DNA of 17,819 bases from Verrucomicrobiales bacterium (GTDB lineage Bacteria; Verrucomicrobiota; Verrucomicrobiia; Verrucomicrobiales; SLCJ01). Made by a program: the position numbers and the translations under genes. The notes beneath the pieces are model-generated. The model ran no database searches, was not told the origin of the DNA, and saw only the letters and a list, made by a program, of their open reading frames with translations. This document shows, piece by piece, positions 1 through 8,643 of this stretch (its first letter is position 1; every line of letters starts with the position of its first letter). The stretch is taken from the NCBI GenBank assembly GCA_007125835.1, contig SLCJ01000062.1:1-17819 (forward strand). The letters run 5' to 3'.

Positions 1-2636
1 ACACGCGTCCAGTTTTCGTTGTCGAGGCTGACATGCGCCTCGAACCCACGGATCGCACCATTGTGCAGGTTCTCGCGTGCCGTCTGCACGAACCCGTCCA
101 GCTCATACTCGCGGCCGAGCATCAACACAATTTCGTGCGGTAGCGGATTTTCGTTCTCGTCACTGATCTCCAGCGAATGCCATATCGTCTGCGGATTGCC
201 GTCGAGCATGCGACGGGCGCGGTCGCCGCCCATGTGACGGGGTGCCGAGAGAACGACCCAGGCACCGGGGTCGATGAAAGGCGGCGGCTGCGACGGAGCC
301 GCCTCCACCGCCAGTGATGCCTCGCGGCGTTCCTCGATACTGAGCCAGACCGAAGCGGAATAGGTGACTCCCGGCTCAAGTCCGGTCACCATCTGCCTGA
401 CCTCCGCCACCGTGTCTGACGGCACGATCAGTTCGGTCTGCCCCAGCTCGGGATGCGTCGTGTGCACCGCGCTGCCCTCCGGCGTGACCAGCCTCCAATC
501 GCCGAAGCGGTAGCTGTTGAAACCGGGATCGGCCACGAGGCCGCCCTCGCCCCATTCGATCTCCGGCAGCGCCGGCGGCGTTTCGCGGTAGAGAACAAAA
601 GGTGTGTTTGCCTCGATATCGGCCAACTCCACGCGCCCGTCGGCCACTGCCACCATTCGCTCGAACACACGCCCAAGATCGGTCAAACGGTACAATTCCG
701 CCTGCTCCACGCCCGCCCAAGAAGATGGCACTTCCCACTGCGTGGTTCCTCCTTCGTCATTCCAGTGATAAATTTTCTCTTCCGTAAGCGGGTTCCACGG
801 AATGAATGCCAGATTGTTCACCGGACGGGTGTTGGGTTCGTTGTAACGCAGCGAATGGATCAACTGGCCGTCGCGGCCATAAACCCGTGACACCGCTCCC
901 TCCTCCAACACTTCGGTGCGCGGCCCGCCGCGGAACCAGGCGGCCTCATCCCCCATGCGGATCAGCTCGAAATGCTGGAGGTATTTGGTTGGCAGGTTGA
1001 TATTGATCGCCGAATGCACGGTTTGGAGCATGTTGCGCTCGGCGTGCCAGCCCATGAATCCATCGCAATTGGAGCCGCGCAGCAGCGGGTCATGCGCAAA
1101 CGTGTCCTTGTGCGAATACCAGATGAAGCGGGCGATTTCGCTGCGGTCGCCCTTGCCGCCGATCTGCTGCGTCCAGTCGTTGGCCACGTGGTTCCAGATC
1201 ACCGCCTGCTCCATCACCCCCGGAAACTCGGTGGTCTGCACGATGCCGAGATCGTTTGTTTTCGTCGCCATCCGCCATCCCGGCCAGCCTCTCCCGTAAT
1301 ACACATCCAGATACACGAAATCCAGCCAGGGCAGGTCGTCGCGCATCGCCTCCAGGCGCTCGTAGAGCGTTCCGTAGGCTGAGTCGTAGCGGTAGTCGGT
1401 GTGGTAGGATTCATCGAGCCACGACCAACCGATTGAATTCATGTCCACCAGCGTCGGGCAGAACCACTTCGCCTCGGCATGGTATTCGTGGGCGTTGATA
1501 TGCACACCGGAATACATGTTGAAATCGCGCGCGCGCCGCATCACGAAATTCAAATCGTCGCGCCCGCCCATGCGCCTCCCCACATTGTAGGCATAGTCGG
1601 GGTGCGAACTATCGTGACCCTCGGACTGATACCCCTTGAACTGGATCCGCTGGCCGAGCCCGTCGGTGTAAAGCCAGATCTTTTTCACGTTGTCCAGCAC
1701 CCGGAGAAAGGGAAACGTGGCATTGCCCGCAAAATTAAAGGCAATGTGGTGCACCGGAAAGTCCCGGGTGGTTTCCCCCGCGAAGGGCTGTGGCACCTCC
1801 CTCCGGTAAGCGATCGCCGCATCCTGCCAGCACACCGCTCCATCGCCGTTTTCGTCGATCGCCACCACCAGGGTGACTCTTGGAGTCGGAAGAATTTCGT
1901 CGGGAATCTCACGATACGTCCACATCCCAGGCACCGCCGTGAACTCCCGCTCCACACCCTCGCCCTCAAGCTCGACCACCATCCGCAATTCCTCCTCGAT
2001 CACGTTGGTGAACAGGCCCGCCGCCAGCGAGCCATTGGCGGCAAACGCGTAGGAGGCCCCACGCTGGCCGCGCGCGCCGCGGTTGCGGTTCGGGGCTTCC
2101 TCATTGTCGACGAAAGCCAGATCACTCACCGGGCCGATCAGGTCTCGATGCTCCGGCAGTTCCGTCGCATAATAGGCACCGGGAAAATTGCCAATCGCCG
2201 CCTGCTCGTCACCCCGCGCATGTAACAACACGAGACCGGGAATCTCAATCGTGCGCAAAAGGAAATCCCCCGGCTCACGGATGTTCTCAAGCGTCAGCGT
2301 CATCGCCTGACGGCCCACGACCACCCGCGCCTCCAGCGTCAGCGGCAGGTCGGCAAAATCCACCTCATACACCGCCTCGTGCTCCGAAATCCGCCGCAGG
2401 CCCACTTGGGACGGCCGCTGCTCCCCGCCGTTGATCAAGAAAACAGGGTCCGCCGAAGGCAGCTCCACTGATTCCCCACCAAGCGCATAGGCCGTCACGC
2501 TCGGAAATTCGGGATTCAAGTTCACCTCGAAATCGCCTGCCGTGAGATCGAGTCCCCGGACGTGGCCAGCAGCGAACATTCCTGCGATGAATACCGCACC
2601 GATCACCGGTGCACAAAAGTTATTTCCCCTTTTCAT
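1..2636 (-). CDS. Secreted endo-alpha-N-acetylgalactosaminidase, GH101 (partial, C-terminus beyond window)
   Basis: Reading the minus strand from ATG 2634-2636 gives 878 uninterrupted codons to the window edge. Residues 1-28 are a Sec signal (MKRGNNFCAPVIGAVFIAGM, then FAAGHVRG). About 30-290 is a beta-sandwich. About 300-560 is the GH101 barrel, with family-type motifs IWLYTDGLGQ, KGYQSEGHDSSHPDY, GVHINAHEYHAEAKWF, GWSWLDESYH and KDTFAHDPLLRGSN. By eye against characterised streptococcal and bifidobacterial enzymes, Asp444 (in FVYLDVYYG) is the nucleophile and Glu470 (in QTTEFPG) the acid/base. About 700-780 is a galactose-binding-like domain, and from about 790 an F5/8 type C (CBM32-like) module begins and is cut by the edge. 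GH101 enzymes release Gal-beta-1,3-GalNAc from Ser/Thr of O-glycoproteins (EC 3.2.1.97). The protein should act outside the cytoplasm. No Shine-Dalgarno precedes the start. Family assignment is firm; exact substrate is not. Confidence 0.9.
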   Translation of the reverse strand, partial: MKRGNNFCAPVIGAVFIAGMFAAGHVRGLDLTAGDFEVNLNPEFPSVTAYALGGESVELPSADPVFLINGGEQRPSQVGLRRISEHEAVYEVDFADLPLTLEARVVVGRQAMTLTLENIREPGDFLLRTIEIPGLVLLHARGDEQAAIGNFPGAYYATELPEHRDLIGPVSDLAFVDNEEAPNRNRGARGQRGASYAFAANGSLAAGLFTNVIEEELRMVVELEGEGVEREFTAVPGMWTYREIPDEILPTPRVTLVVAIDENGDGAVCWQDAAIAYRREVPQPFAGETTRDFPVHHIAFNFAGNATFPFLRVLDNVKKIWLYTDGLGQRIQFKGYQSEGHDSSHPDYAYNVGRRMGGRDDLNFVMRRARDFNMYSGVHINAHEYHAEAKWFCPTLVDMNSIGWSWLDESYHTDYRYDSAYGTLYERLEAMRDDLPWLDFVYLDVYYGRGWPGWRMATKTNDLGIVQTTEFPGVMEQAVIWNHVANDWTQQIGGKGDRSEIARFIWYSHKDTFAHDPLLRGSNCDGFMGWHAERNMLQTVHSAININLPTKYLQHFELIRMGDEAAWFRGGPRTEVLEEGAVSRVYGRDGQLIHSLRYNEPNTRPVNNLAFIPWNPLTEEKIYHWNDEGGTTQWEVPSSWAGVEQAELYRLTDLGRVFERMVAVADGRVELADIEANTPFVLYRETPPALPEIEWGEGGLVADPGFNSYRFGDWRLVTPEGSAVHTTHPELGQTELIVPSDTVAEVRQMVTGLEPGVTYSASVWLSIEERREASLAVEAAPSQPPPFIDPGAWVVLSAPRHMGGDRARRMLDGNPQTIWHSLEISDENENPLPHEIVLMLGREYELDGFVQTARENLHNGAIRGFEAHVSLDNENWTR

Positions 2637-2893
2637 GTTTCAAGATCTGGTTGGTTGTTTATCCAAGCCGAGCCGCATTCGGGGGCCAATGCATGCAGGA
2701 CGAGGAACGCCATGGAGATTAGAAAAACCCCGGAGCAGATCCGAGTTTCTCAGTGAAGGCTGGATGCAGCGCCCACAAAAGTCAAGATATTCCCGTGTTT
2801 TCGCCTCATAAAATCCGCCTGAATGGGCATTCGGCCTGCTGACACAAGGGAAAGGCTGCCCGGTGAAAAATCTGCCATAAATTTGATTTGGTA

Positions 2894-2923
2894 TTGACAA
2901 ATGAATGGCAAATTACTTATGAT
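2894..2923 (+). promoter_or_regulatory. Sigma70-type promoter of Verru_Chthon A gene
   Basis: TTGACA (2894-2899) matches the -35 consensus perfectly. It is followed by an 18-base spacer and TATGAT (2918-2923), which matches five of six -10 positions. Transcription would start near 2930, giving a leader of about 65 bases before the ATG at 2995. It is the only strong housekeeping-type promoter match I see in the window. Confidence 0.7.
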
Positions 2924-2945
2924 GAAACTTAGTATCGCAAAATGC

Positions 2946-2967
2946 CCCGAGGCGATCAAGCCTCAGG
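2946..2967 (+). promoter_or_regulatory. Leader hairpin upstream of Verru_Chthon A gene
   Basis: CCCGAGGC (2946-2953) and GCCTCAGG (2960-2967) can pair over 8 positions with one C-A mismatch around the loop GATCAA. The hairpin would lie inside the predicted 5' leader, ending 27 bases before the start codon. No U-tract follows, so a terminator role is unlikely. It may affect translation or mRNA stability, but its role is unknown. Confidence 0.4.
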
Positions 2968-2994
2968 TATTCCTCAAAATCCAGAAACGCCCCC

Positions 2995-5900
2995 ATGAAT
3001 ACTCCCACAAGAGAACTTGGTATTGAAAGCCGGATATCGGCCCAAGGCAGGTCCTCTGGCGGCTTTGCCCTGATCGTGGTGATGTCGATGATCGCACTGA
3101 TCACTCTGCTCGTCGTGGGTTTGCTTTCGCTTGCCGCGAATTCGCAACGGAGTTCTTATCAAGGCCGGGCCATGGAAGAAGCCAAAGCCAACTCCCGGCT
3201 CGGCCTGATGATGGCTCTGGGCGAATTGCAGAAGCTGGCCGGGCCCGACCAGCGGATCACCGCCACAGCCGGAATCCTGGACGCCTCAACAGACTCCGCC
3301 TCTGTCGAAGGAGTGGAACATCCCCATTGGCTGGGGGCCTGGAATTCCTGGGGCACCTGGCTCAACGCTTCCTACGACCTGCCCGGCGGCGCTCTCACAA
3401 TCCAAGATACCTACGTGGATGCCCGCGAGCCAATGTTCCGGCGCTGGCTGGTTTCGGGGCTGCGTCCCGAGGATGGCAGCCAACTCGACACGGCGAGGCA
3501 ATCAAACCCCTTTGCCGAGAAACCCGTGCCTTTGGTCCGAGCCATTGATGGAGATGACTCCATTGAAACGCATGCCGGCCTCTCTGTCATTCGCCATGGA
3601 GAGCGGATCACCGGTGGCCATGCATGGTGGGTCAGCGGAGAGAATCTCAAGGCGGACATTTCCCTCAATGCCCCACCCGCCAGGGGTAGCGCCGCCGAGA
3701 CAGAGGTGGGCCATGGTAACGCCGGCACCCGCCGCTTCGCCGAGATTGATGGACTGCACGACATGCCGCGTGATACCTCCGCAGCCTCGAAAATGATCTC
3801 TCTCGGCCAGGCACCACTTGCCGGAGCCGATCCGGCTGCCATCCAACGCCATATCCATGACTTCACCGCCTACAGCACAGGACTCTTGACTGACACTCGA
3901 TGGGGAGGACTACGAAAAGATCTGAGCCTGCTGTTTGACCGCCCAACCCTGCCCGTATCGATGCGCAGAAGCGCTGTCAGCGCCCGCAGCCCGAGACCGA
4001 TGTCGGCCGAACTGCAGGCCTTCAACCCAAGGATCCCCCAACGCCCATTCACCAGCTACGAACAATTTCACTCCTTCGCCCGGCAGTTCACCGCCTTGAG
4101 GCCGGGCAGATCCACGGAATTTCTCGATTGGTCCGGCAGCTCCCCATTCACGGCTGCCACCAACATAAGAGTCTCTGACAACCCCGACGGCCGCGAATAC
4201 CGCCGCATGCCGATTATTGTCAAATCCTACTGCATTTTCAACCTGCAAACCGAGCGCGGCCCCACCCCGGAATCCCACCGCTATTTCCTTACCTATTCCC
4301 CGGTCGTTCAATTGTGGAATCCCTACAACACGCCTCTCGAACTGCCAAGTGGCGTGCTGCACAGCCACACCCTGCCTTACAAAATCACTTCCGTGCAATA
4401 CAGAAGGGTCCTGCAGGATGCGGGAAGGCCGCGTCCCCAGGGCAATTGGACTGCGATCAACGTCTCGATGATGCAGGAATACTCGGCATCCGTCTATACT
4501 GCCAATTCGGGTTCCACCATCCGTTTCGAACCCGGCGAATTCATTCTGTTTTCGCTCAAGGAACGGCGCAGCGGCACCTCCCTGAGTGCGGCCCCCCTCA
4601 CCCCCGGATTCGACCCGGGAGCCGTCGGCAGCATACGGGCCGAAATCCGTTTTGACCCGCCTCCGAATGCCAGGCAGCGAGCGGGCCTGGCGATGCGTCT
4701 GCGTCCTCATATCTCGTCTGCGGGAGACATCGCCATCTATCAGGGAGGAAACCCGGGATCTTTCTGCCAACAGCTCGGGGCCAATTTGCGCACATACTCC
4801 GGCGTCAACATCGATTGGTTTGGCGACCGCGACGGCGACTTCACCGTGTTCGCCCCGGACAACGGGCCCGATGTGGCCTACTGGCATACCGCAGACTCCG
4901 AGCCCGTGCCGTTCGCAGTCTATGGCGTGGCGCTCAAGGGAAGTGAACGGCTCACCTACGACAGTGAGCAGGACGACTGGCGAAGCCGCACATGGATCCA
5001 CTCGCCGCCCGCCTTCGATGCGGAAAAGATGCTCGCGGTATACGACAACCCGCGACTGCTGGCCAAACAACGCCGCAGCTCATCCTTGCAGGCCCATTGG
5101 CGCACGGTAAGCGGCGTCGCTGAACTCGGCGAAACCATTCCCCACCTCGGGCACTCCGGCTTCATGGGCTCCGGCTCCACCGGCTCCGAAAAGATCCTGG
5201 CCGCGCCAATCCTCGAACTGCCCAGCGCACCGGTGCAGTCACTCGCAGGCTTCGCCGGCATGAGACTGCAGCCCGGGTGGTTCAATTATATGGCAACTTT
5301 GGACGACGGAAGAAGTGTGCGCTCCCACATCAGCTCAAGCAGCGCCAACCAGGCATGGAGACAAAAAGTTGGTGCCTACCGCAGCGGCGTGCCGGGTGTG
5401 GGCGTCGGCAATTCCTTCGCCAGCCCGATGATCCCGGGCGACACCGTCTACGCCTATCACGACATCTCGAAAATCAACCCCGAGTCAAATGACCCGCCTT
5501 GGCACGGATTGCAGGAAGACCTGAGGGACAGCCATGCGTTCTCCGACTTCTGGGACCATGGCCTGCTGGTGAACGACGGGTTATGGGACAGCTATTTTGT
5601 TTCGTCGCTGATGGGATCGATCCGCCGGTCGGACACCTCGGCTCCCCGCCTTCCCGAACTGCTGACCCAAACATTCCAAGAAAGGCAGCCGTTGCCCAAC
5701 GCAAATTTCCAACCGATGGGCGTCGCCGATCCCGAGCAAGTCATCACCAGCCTCCAGCATCCCGACGGCTACCTTCAAGCCGCCCGCTATCTGGGCAACC
5801 GCGGCGCATTTAACGTAAATTCCGTCTCCGTGGATGCGTGGCACGCGTTTCTCTCCTCGCTCAAGGACCATGAAGCAACCTACCGCGATGGCATGGGAGA

Positions 5901-6654
5901 ACTCCGTATGATCACGACTCCTCCTGGCACGGCAGTGGTTACCCGTTTCAATACGGAAACCGCTGGCATGGAGAGCCCGGACCCCCGCACCGGAGTCGAA
6001 GTCAACGGCTTGCCAAGCTGGACCGGCGTGCGCTTCCTGGACGATGCACAGCTTCGCCAACTCGCGGAAAAGTGTGTCGAGCAAGTCAAACTGCGCGGCC
6101 CCTTCCTCAATTTTTCCGACTTTGTGAACCGCCGCTTGTCCAACGATGCCTTCGGCACCAGAGGGGCCCTGCAAGCAGCTATCGATTTCGACGACGAAAA
6201 CCCGGACCCGGGCTCGATTAACTACCGTTTCAAGAGCAATCCACCGACCGACATGATCGCGCCGGACGCCCCGGCGCTTTTGTCCGCCCGCTATCCTTTC
6301 CCCGCAGCCGCCGCCGGATCTCGCTTCACTGGGGCACCCGGGTATGTCGTGCAGTCCGACCTTCTCAGGCTCCTCGGCAATGGCATCGCAGTGCGGGACG
6401 ACACCTTCCGCATCCGTGCCTATGGCGAAACCACCGACCGCAACGGCAGGGTGATCGCCCGCGCCTGGTGCGAGGCCGTTGTCCAACGCTCCATCGAATA
6501 CATCGACCCCGGCAACGAACCCACCGCCGAAGCCGTCCGCCTCGATGCCAATGGAAATCCCTCGCTCAACAACCAATTGAGCGACATCAACCGCCAATTC
6601 GGAAGACGGTTTCACATCGTCTCTTTCCGGTGGTTGTCGCCCGAGGAAATCTAG
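2995..6654 (+). CDS. Verru_Chthon cassette protein A (pseudopilin-like secreted protein)
   Basis: 1219 residues. A short leader is followed by GG|FALIVVMSMIALITLLVVG (residues 22-41), a type IV pilin/PulK-like prepilin-peptidase site and hydrophobic helix; the likely cut is Gly23/Phe24. The next stretch (ALGELQKLAGPDQRITATAG) and the later segments TGLLTDTRWGGLRKDLSLLF (near 295), LGNRGAFNVNSVSVDAWHAF (near 935) and VVQSDLLRLLGNGIAVRDD (near 1118) match what I know of TIGR02600, a family named from Verrucomicrobium and Chthoniobacter. Its function is unknown; the helix suggests assembly with, or export by, a type II secretion/type IV pilus-like machine. The usual cassette partners B, C and D are not in the window. 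The only neighbour in the same direction is the 242-residue gene 30 bases downstream. The start has no Shine-Dalgarno; a strong promoter lies about 65 bases upstream. Confidence 0.85.
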   Translation: MNTPTRELGIESRISAQGRSSGGFALIVVMSMIALITLLVVGLLSLAANSQRSSYQGRAMEEAKANSRLGLMMALGELQKLAGPDQRITATAGILDASTDSASVEGVEHPHWLGAWNSWGTWLNASYDLPGGALTIQDTYVDAREPMFRRWLVSGLRPEDGSQLDTARQSNPFAEKPVPLVRAIDGDDSIETHAGLSVIRHGERITGGHAWWVSGENLKADISLNAPPARGSAAETEVGHGNAGTRRFAEIDGLHDMPRDTSAASKMISLGQAPLAGADPAAIQRHIHDFTAYSTGLLTDTRWGGLRKDLSLLFDRPTLPVSMRRSAVSARSPRPMSAELQAFNPRIPQRPFTSYEQFHSFARQFTALRPGRSTEFLDWSGSSPFTAATNIRVSDNPDGREYRRMPIIVKSYCIFNLQTERGPTPESHRYFLTYSPVVQLWNPYNTPLELPSGVLHSHTLPYKITSVQYRRVLQDAGRPRPQGNWTAINVSMMQEYSASVYTANSGSTIRFEPGEFILFSLKERRSGTSLSAAPLTPGFDPGAVGSIRAEIRFDPPPNARQRAGLAMRLRPHISSAGDIAIYQGGNPGSFCQQLGANLRTYSGVNIDWFGDRDGDFTVFAPDNGPDVAYWHTADSEPVPFAVYGVALKGSERLTYDSEQDDWRSRTWIHSPPAFDAEKMLAVYDNPRLLAKQRRSSSLQAHWRTVSGVAELGETIPHLGHSGFMGSGSTGSEKILAAPILELPSAPVQSLAGFAGMRLQPGWFNYMATLDDGRSVRSHISSSSANQAWRQKVGAYRSGVPGVGVGNSFASPMIPGDTVYAYHDISKINPESNDPPWHGLQEDLRDSHAFSDFWDHGLLVNDGLWDSYFVSSLMGSIRRSDTSAPRLPELLTQTFQERQPLPNANFQPMGVADPEQVITSLQHPDGYLQAARYLGNRGAFNVNSVSVDAWHAFLSSLKDHEATYRDGMGELRMITTPPGTAVVTRFNTETAGMESPDPRTGVEVNGLPSWTGVRFLDDAQLRQLAEKCVEQVKLRGPFLNFSDFVNRRLSNDAFGTRGALQAAIDFDDENPDPGSINYRFKSNPPTDMIAPDAPALLSARYPFPAAAAGSRFTGAPGYVVQSDLLRLLGNGIAVRDDTFRIRAYGETTDRNGRVIARAWCEAVVQRSIEYIDPGNEPTAEAVRLDANGNPSLNNQLSDINRQFGRRFHIVSFRWLSPEEI

Positions 6655-6684
6655 GAGCATCATAACAGAAAAGCACCCATATCC

Positions 6685-7413
6685 ATGCGCCTGATTCCTT
6701 CCGCCATCCTACCTGCGATCCTCCTGCTGACCGCATCCCTTACCGAAAGCCCCGCGCAAGGGACCTCGCGGGAAGCAAGAGAACCCTCACGCGGTGTGCG
6801 ATTTGTTTGTGCAGCCATCGCACCGGGCACCCCAGACTTGATCAAAATCGCCACCACCGACGGCTACGTGGACGTGCCGCTCGGTACACGGAGTCCGGGA
6901 CGATTCTTCCCCGTGGGAGAGGACGGCCTCATCCTCCTGGGATTGGAGACAGGCAACGAGACCAACCCGTTTCGTCCCCTGGCCAGGGCCCGCATGCCTG
7001 AAAACGTGAGACGGGCCATCGCCATACTGTTTCCCCGCGAGGAACGTCCGGATGGAACCTGCTACAATGTACTGCTCATCGACGAAAATGAAATCCGGGG
7101 CGGCGACGTGTTCCTCCTCAACATGCTGGAGGAACGCTGCGTCGTAAAGCTCGACGACACAACACTCTATCTCGAAAGCGGAAAGCCTCGGATCCATCGC
7201 TCAAGAGGCGGGCGGGAACCCCATAATTTGCCGGTTGCCATCGGTGTGGAAAGAAATCCACCCGAATCCGGCGATAGTTCCTGGGAAATGATCACCGCCT
7301 CCACATGGCGGCTGATGCCCACCCGGGCCGAAGTTTGCATCATTTATCCAAATCATGAATACCAAAGACCGGCACTGAAGGGCCTGACACTTTTCATCGA
7401 GCCGGGCGACTGA
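6685..7413 (+). CDS. Secreted protein of unknown function, paired with Verru_Chthon A
   Basis: 242 residues with a Sec-type signal (MRLIPSAILPAILLLTASLT, likely cut after SPAQG near residue 26). No enzyme motif is visible. The mature part looks all-beta, with strand-like stretches such as YVDVPLG, CYNVLLID, GGDVFLLNML and TLYLESGKP, and it ends in LKGLTLFIEPGD. It begins 30 bases after the stop of the Verru_Chthon A gene, in the same direction and without its own visible promoter or Shine-Dalgarno, so the two are probably one transcript. From memory, similarly built secreted proteins sit behind Verru_Chthon A genes in other Verrucomicrobiota; this is recollection, not a search. An accessory role in the same surface or secretion system is an inference from position. 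Confidence 0.75.
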   Translation: MRLIPSAILPAILLLTASLTESPAQGTSREAREPSRGVRFVCAAIAPGTPDLIKIATTDGYVDVPLGTRSPGRFFPVGEDGLILLGLETGNETNPFRPLARARMPENVRRAIAILFPREERPDGTCYNVLLIDENEIRGGDVFLLNMLEERCVVKLDDTTLYLESGKPRIHRSRGGREPHNLPVAIGVERNPPESGDSSWEMITASTWRLMPTRAEVCIIYPNHEYQRPALKGLTLFIEPGD

Positions 7414-7475
7414 GCCCCGAAAACGGAGAAAATCCCGGGGAATGGCCGGAGCGTTGATTCGCGACGCCAAAGCGT

Positions 7476-7504
7476 GAGGCGCGCGGTGTGACCACCGCGC
7501 CCTC
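7476..7504. terminator. Hairpin between convergent genes
   Basis: GCGCGGTG (7481-7488) pairs perfectly with CACCGCGC (7493-7500) around TGAC. The stem extends with GAGG (7476-7479) against CCTC (7501-7504), leaving C7480 bulged. It lies between the convergent stops at 7413 and 7526. There is no U-tract on either side, so bidirectional termination is plausible but unproven. Confidence 0.5.
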
Positions 7505-7525
7505 CAAACAACGCCGGCATTCCAG

Positions 7526-8623
7526 TCAGTAATTCAGCGCAGCCAGCTTCTTGGGTGTGAACTGGCCGTCCTGGCGGATTACCTTGCCATCGAAGGAAAT
7601 CGTGCCGCCGCCGTATTCGGGCCTCTGGATGCAAACCATGTCCCAGTGCACCTGCGAGCGGTTGCCATTGTCGGTAACGCCCTCGTAGGCCTGGCCCGGG
7701 GTGAAGTGGAACGAGCCTGCGATTTTCTCATCGAAAAGAATGTCGCGCATCGGCCGCAGGATCTCGCGGTTGCAACCCAACGCGAATTCGCCAATGAACC
7801 TAGCCCCCTCGTCGCTGTCGAGAATCTCATTCAACGCTTCGGTGTGGTTAGCCTTCGCCTTGACAATCTTCCCCTTGCGAAACTCAAGCACCACGTTGTC
7901 AAAGGCAATGCCACGATAAAGCGAGGGCGCGTTGTAGGTGATGCGCCCGTTGACCGAATCCCTCACCGGCGCAGTGAACACTTCGCCATCCGGGATATTG
8001 CGCCGTCCGCTGCACGGCACGGCCCCCATGCCCTCGATCGAAAACCGCAAATCCGTTCCCGGCCCTTTGATCTCAACTTCCCGGGTCTTTTCGATCATTT
8101 CCACCAACTCGCCCATCGGAGCCTCCAGTGCCTTGTAGTTGAGCAGGCACACCCGGAAATAAAAATCCTCGAAGGCCGGCGTGGAGACGCCCGCCTGCTG
8201 GGCCATCGAAGGCCCCGGCCAGCGCAACACGCACCACTTGGTGTGGTTCACCCTGTGATTCTGCACCGGGCGCATCTTACCGTTCAGCAGCGACTGCGTC
8301 TCCTGCGGGATGTCGGAAAACTCCATGATATTGGCCGCACCACGGATGCAGATATACGCGTCCATTCGCTCCATCTGGAACAAATCCACCTCCGCCGCCA
8401 CGTCCAACTGGGGCGCGCTGGCATGAAGCGCCAGTTCGCGCTGGATCCGCGAGTGCCGGACCGCCACATAGGGCAGCCCCTTGGCCGCGCGCGCCTCGCG
8501 GATCAACGCCACCACCATGTCGTCGGGCGTGTCGTGAACGTCGATAAGCACGCGCTCGCCTTTTTTGAGCGAGACGGAATGGCGGATCAGTTGACGGGCT
8601 AGTTTCGGATATCTCGGGTCCAT
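7526..8623 (-). CDS. Aminopeptidase, M29 family (AmpT/AmpS type)
   Basis: 365 residues from ATG 8621-8623. The start was chosen because MDPRYPKLARQLIRHS aligns with family N-termini, while the upstream in-frame extension is Gly/Ala-rich and overlaps a direct-repeat array. All five dinuclear metal ligands of family M29 can be placed: Glu214 (PDGEVFTAP), Glu279 (GEFALG), His306 (GSFHFTPG), and His326 and Asp328 (QVHWDM). Spacing is close to the Thermus enzyme. M29 enzymes are cobalt- or zinc-dependent and release N-terminal residues from peptides. No signal peptide is present, so it acts in the cytoplasm, probably finishing peptides. It converges with the 242-residue gene and lies 105 bases downstream of a 35-codon ORF on the same strand. 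No clear Shine-Dalgarno is seen. Confidence 0.92.
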   Translation of the reverse strand: MDPRYPKLARQLIRHSVSLKKGERVLIDVHDTPDDMVVALIREARAAKGLPYVAVRHSRIQRELALHASAPQLDVAAEVDLFQMERMDAYICIRGAANIMEFSDIPQETQSLLNGKMRPVQNHRVNHTKWCVLRWPGPSMAQQAGVSTPAFEDFYFRVCLLNYKALEAPMGELVEMIEKTREVEIKGPGTDLRFSIEGMGAVPCSGRRNIPDGEVFTAPVRDSVNGRITYNAPSLYRGIAFDNVVLEFRKGKIVKAKANHTEALNEILDSDEGARFIGEFALGCNREILRPMRDILFDEKIAGSFHFTPGQAYEGVTDNGNRSQVHWDMVCIQRPEYGGGTISFDGKVIRQDGQFTPKKLAALNY

Positions 8624-8643
8624 GCCCGATAGTCTTACGCAGG

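Larger units (their letters stand above)
2637..2994. other. Divergent intergenic region between GH101 and Verru_Chthon A genes
   Basis: This 358-base gap is AT-richer than its surroundings in its right half. It contains one near-consensus rightward promoter and one leader hairpin (listed separately). For the leftward GH101 gene I found no convincing -35/-10 pair. Open frames crossing the gap on the minus strand have no ribosome-binding site and no recognisable protein features, so I do not call a gene here. Confidence 0.7.

Noticed and set aside
1479..2225. 248-codon plus-strand frame opposite GH101
   Set aside because: It lies antisense to the conserved GH101 catalytic core and has no coherent domain.
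2640..2900. 86-codon minus-strand frame in the GH101 upstream region
   Set aside because: No signal, no ribosome-binding site and no protein-like pattern; it overlaps a promoter region.
3910..5070. 386-codon open frame on the minus strand inside the Verru_Chthon A gene
   Set aside because: It is antisense to a well-supported protein, is low in recognisable motifs, and long antisense frames are expected in GC-rich coding DNA.
5581..6663. 360-codon open frame on the minus strand inside the same gene
   Set aside because: Same reasoning; its sequence mirrors the conserved sense protein and it has no signal, domain or ribosome-binding site.
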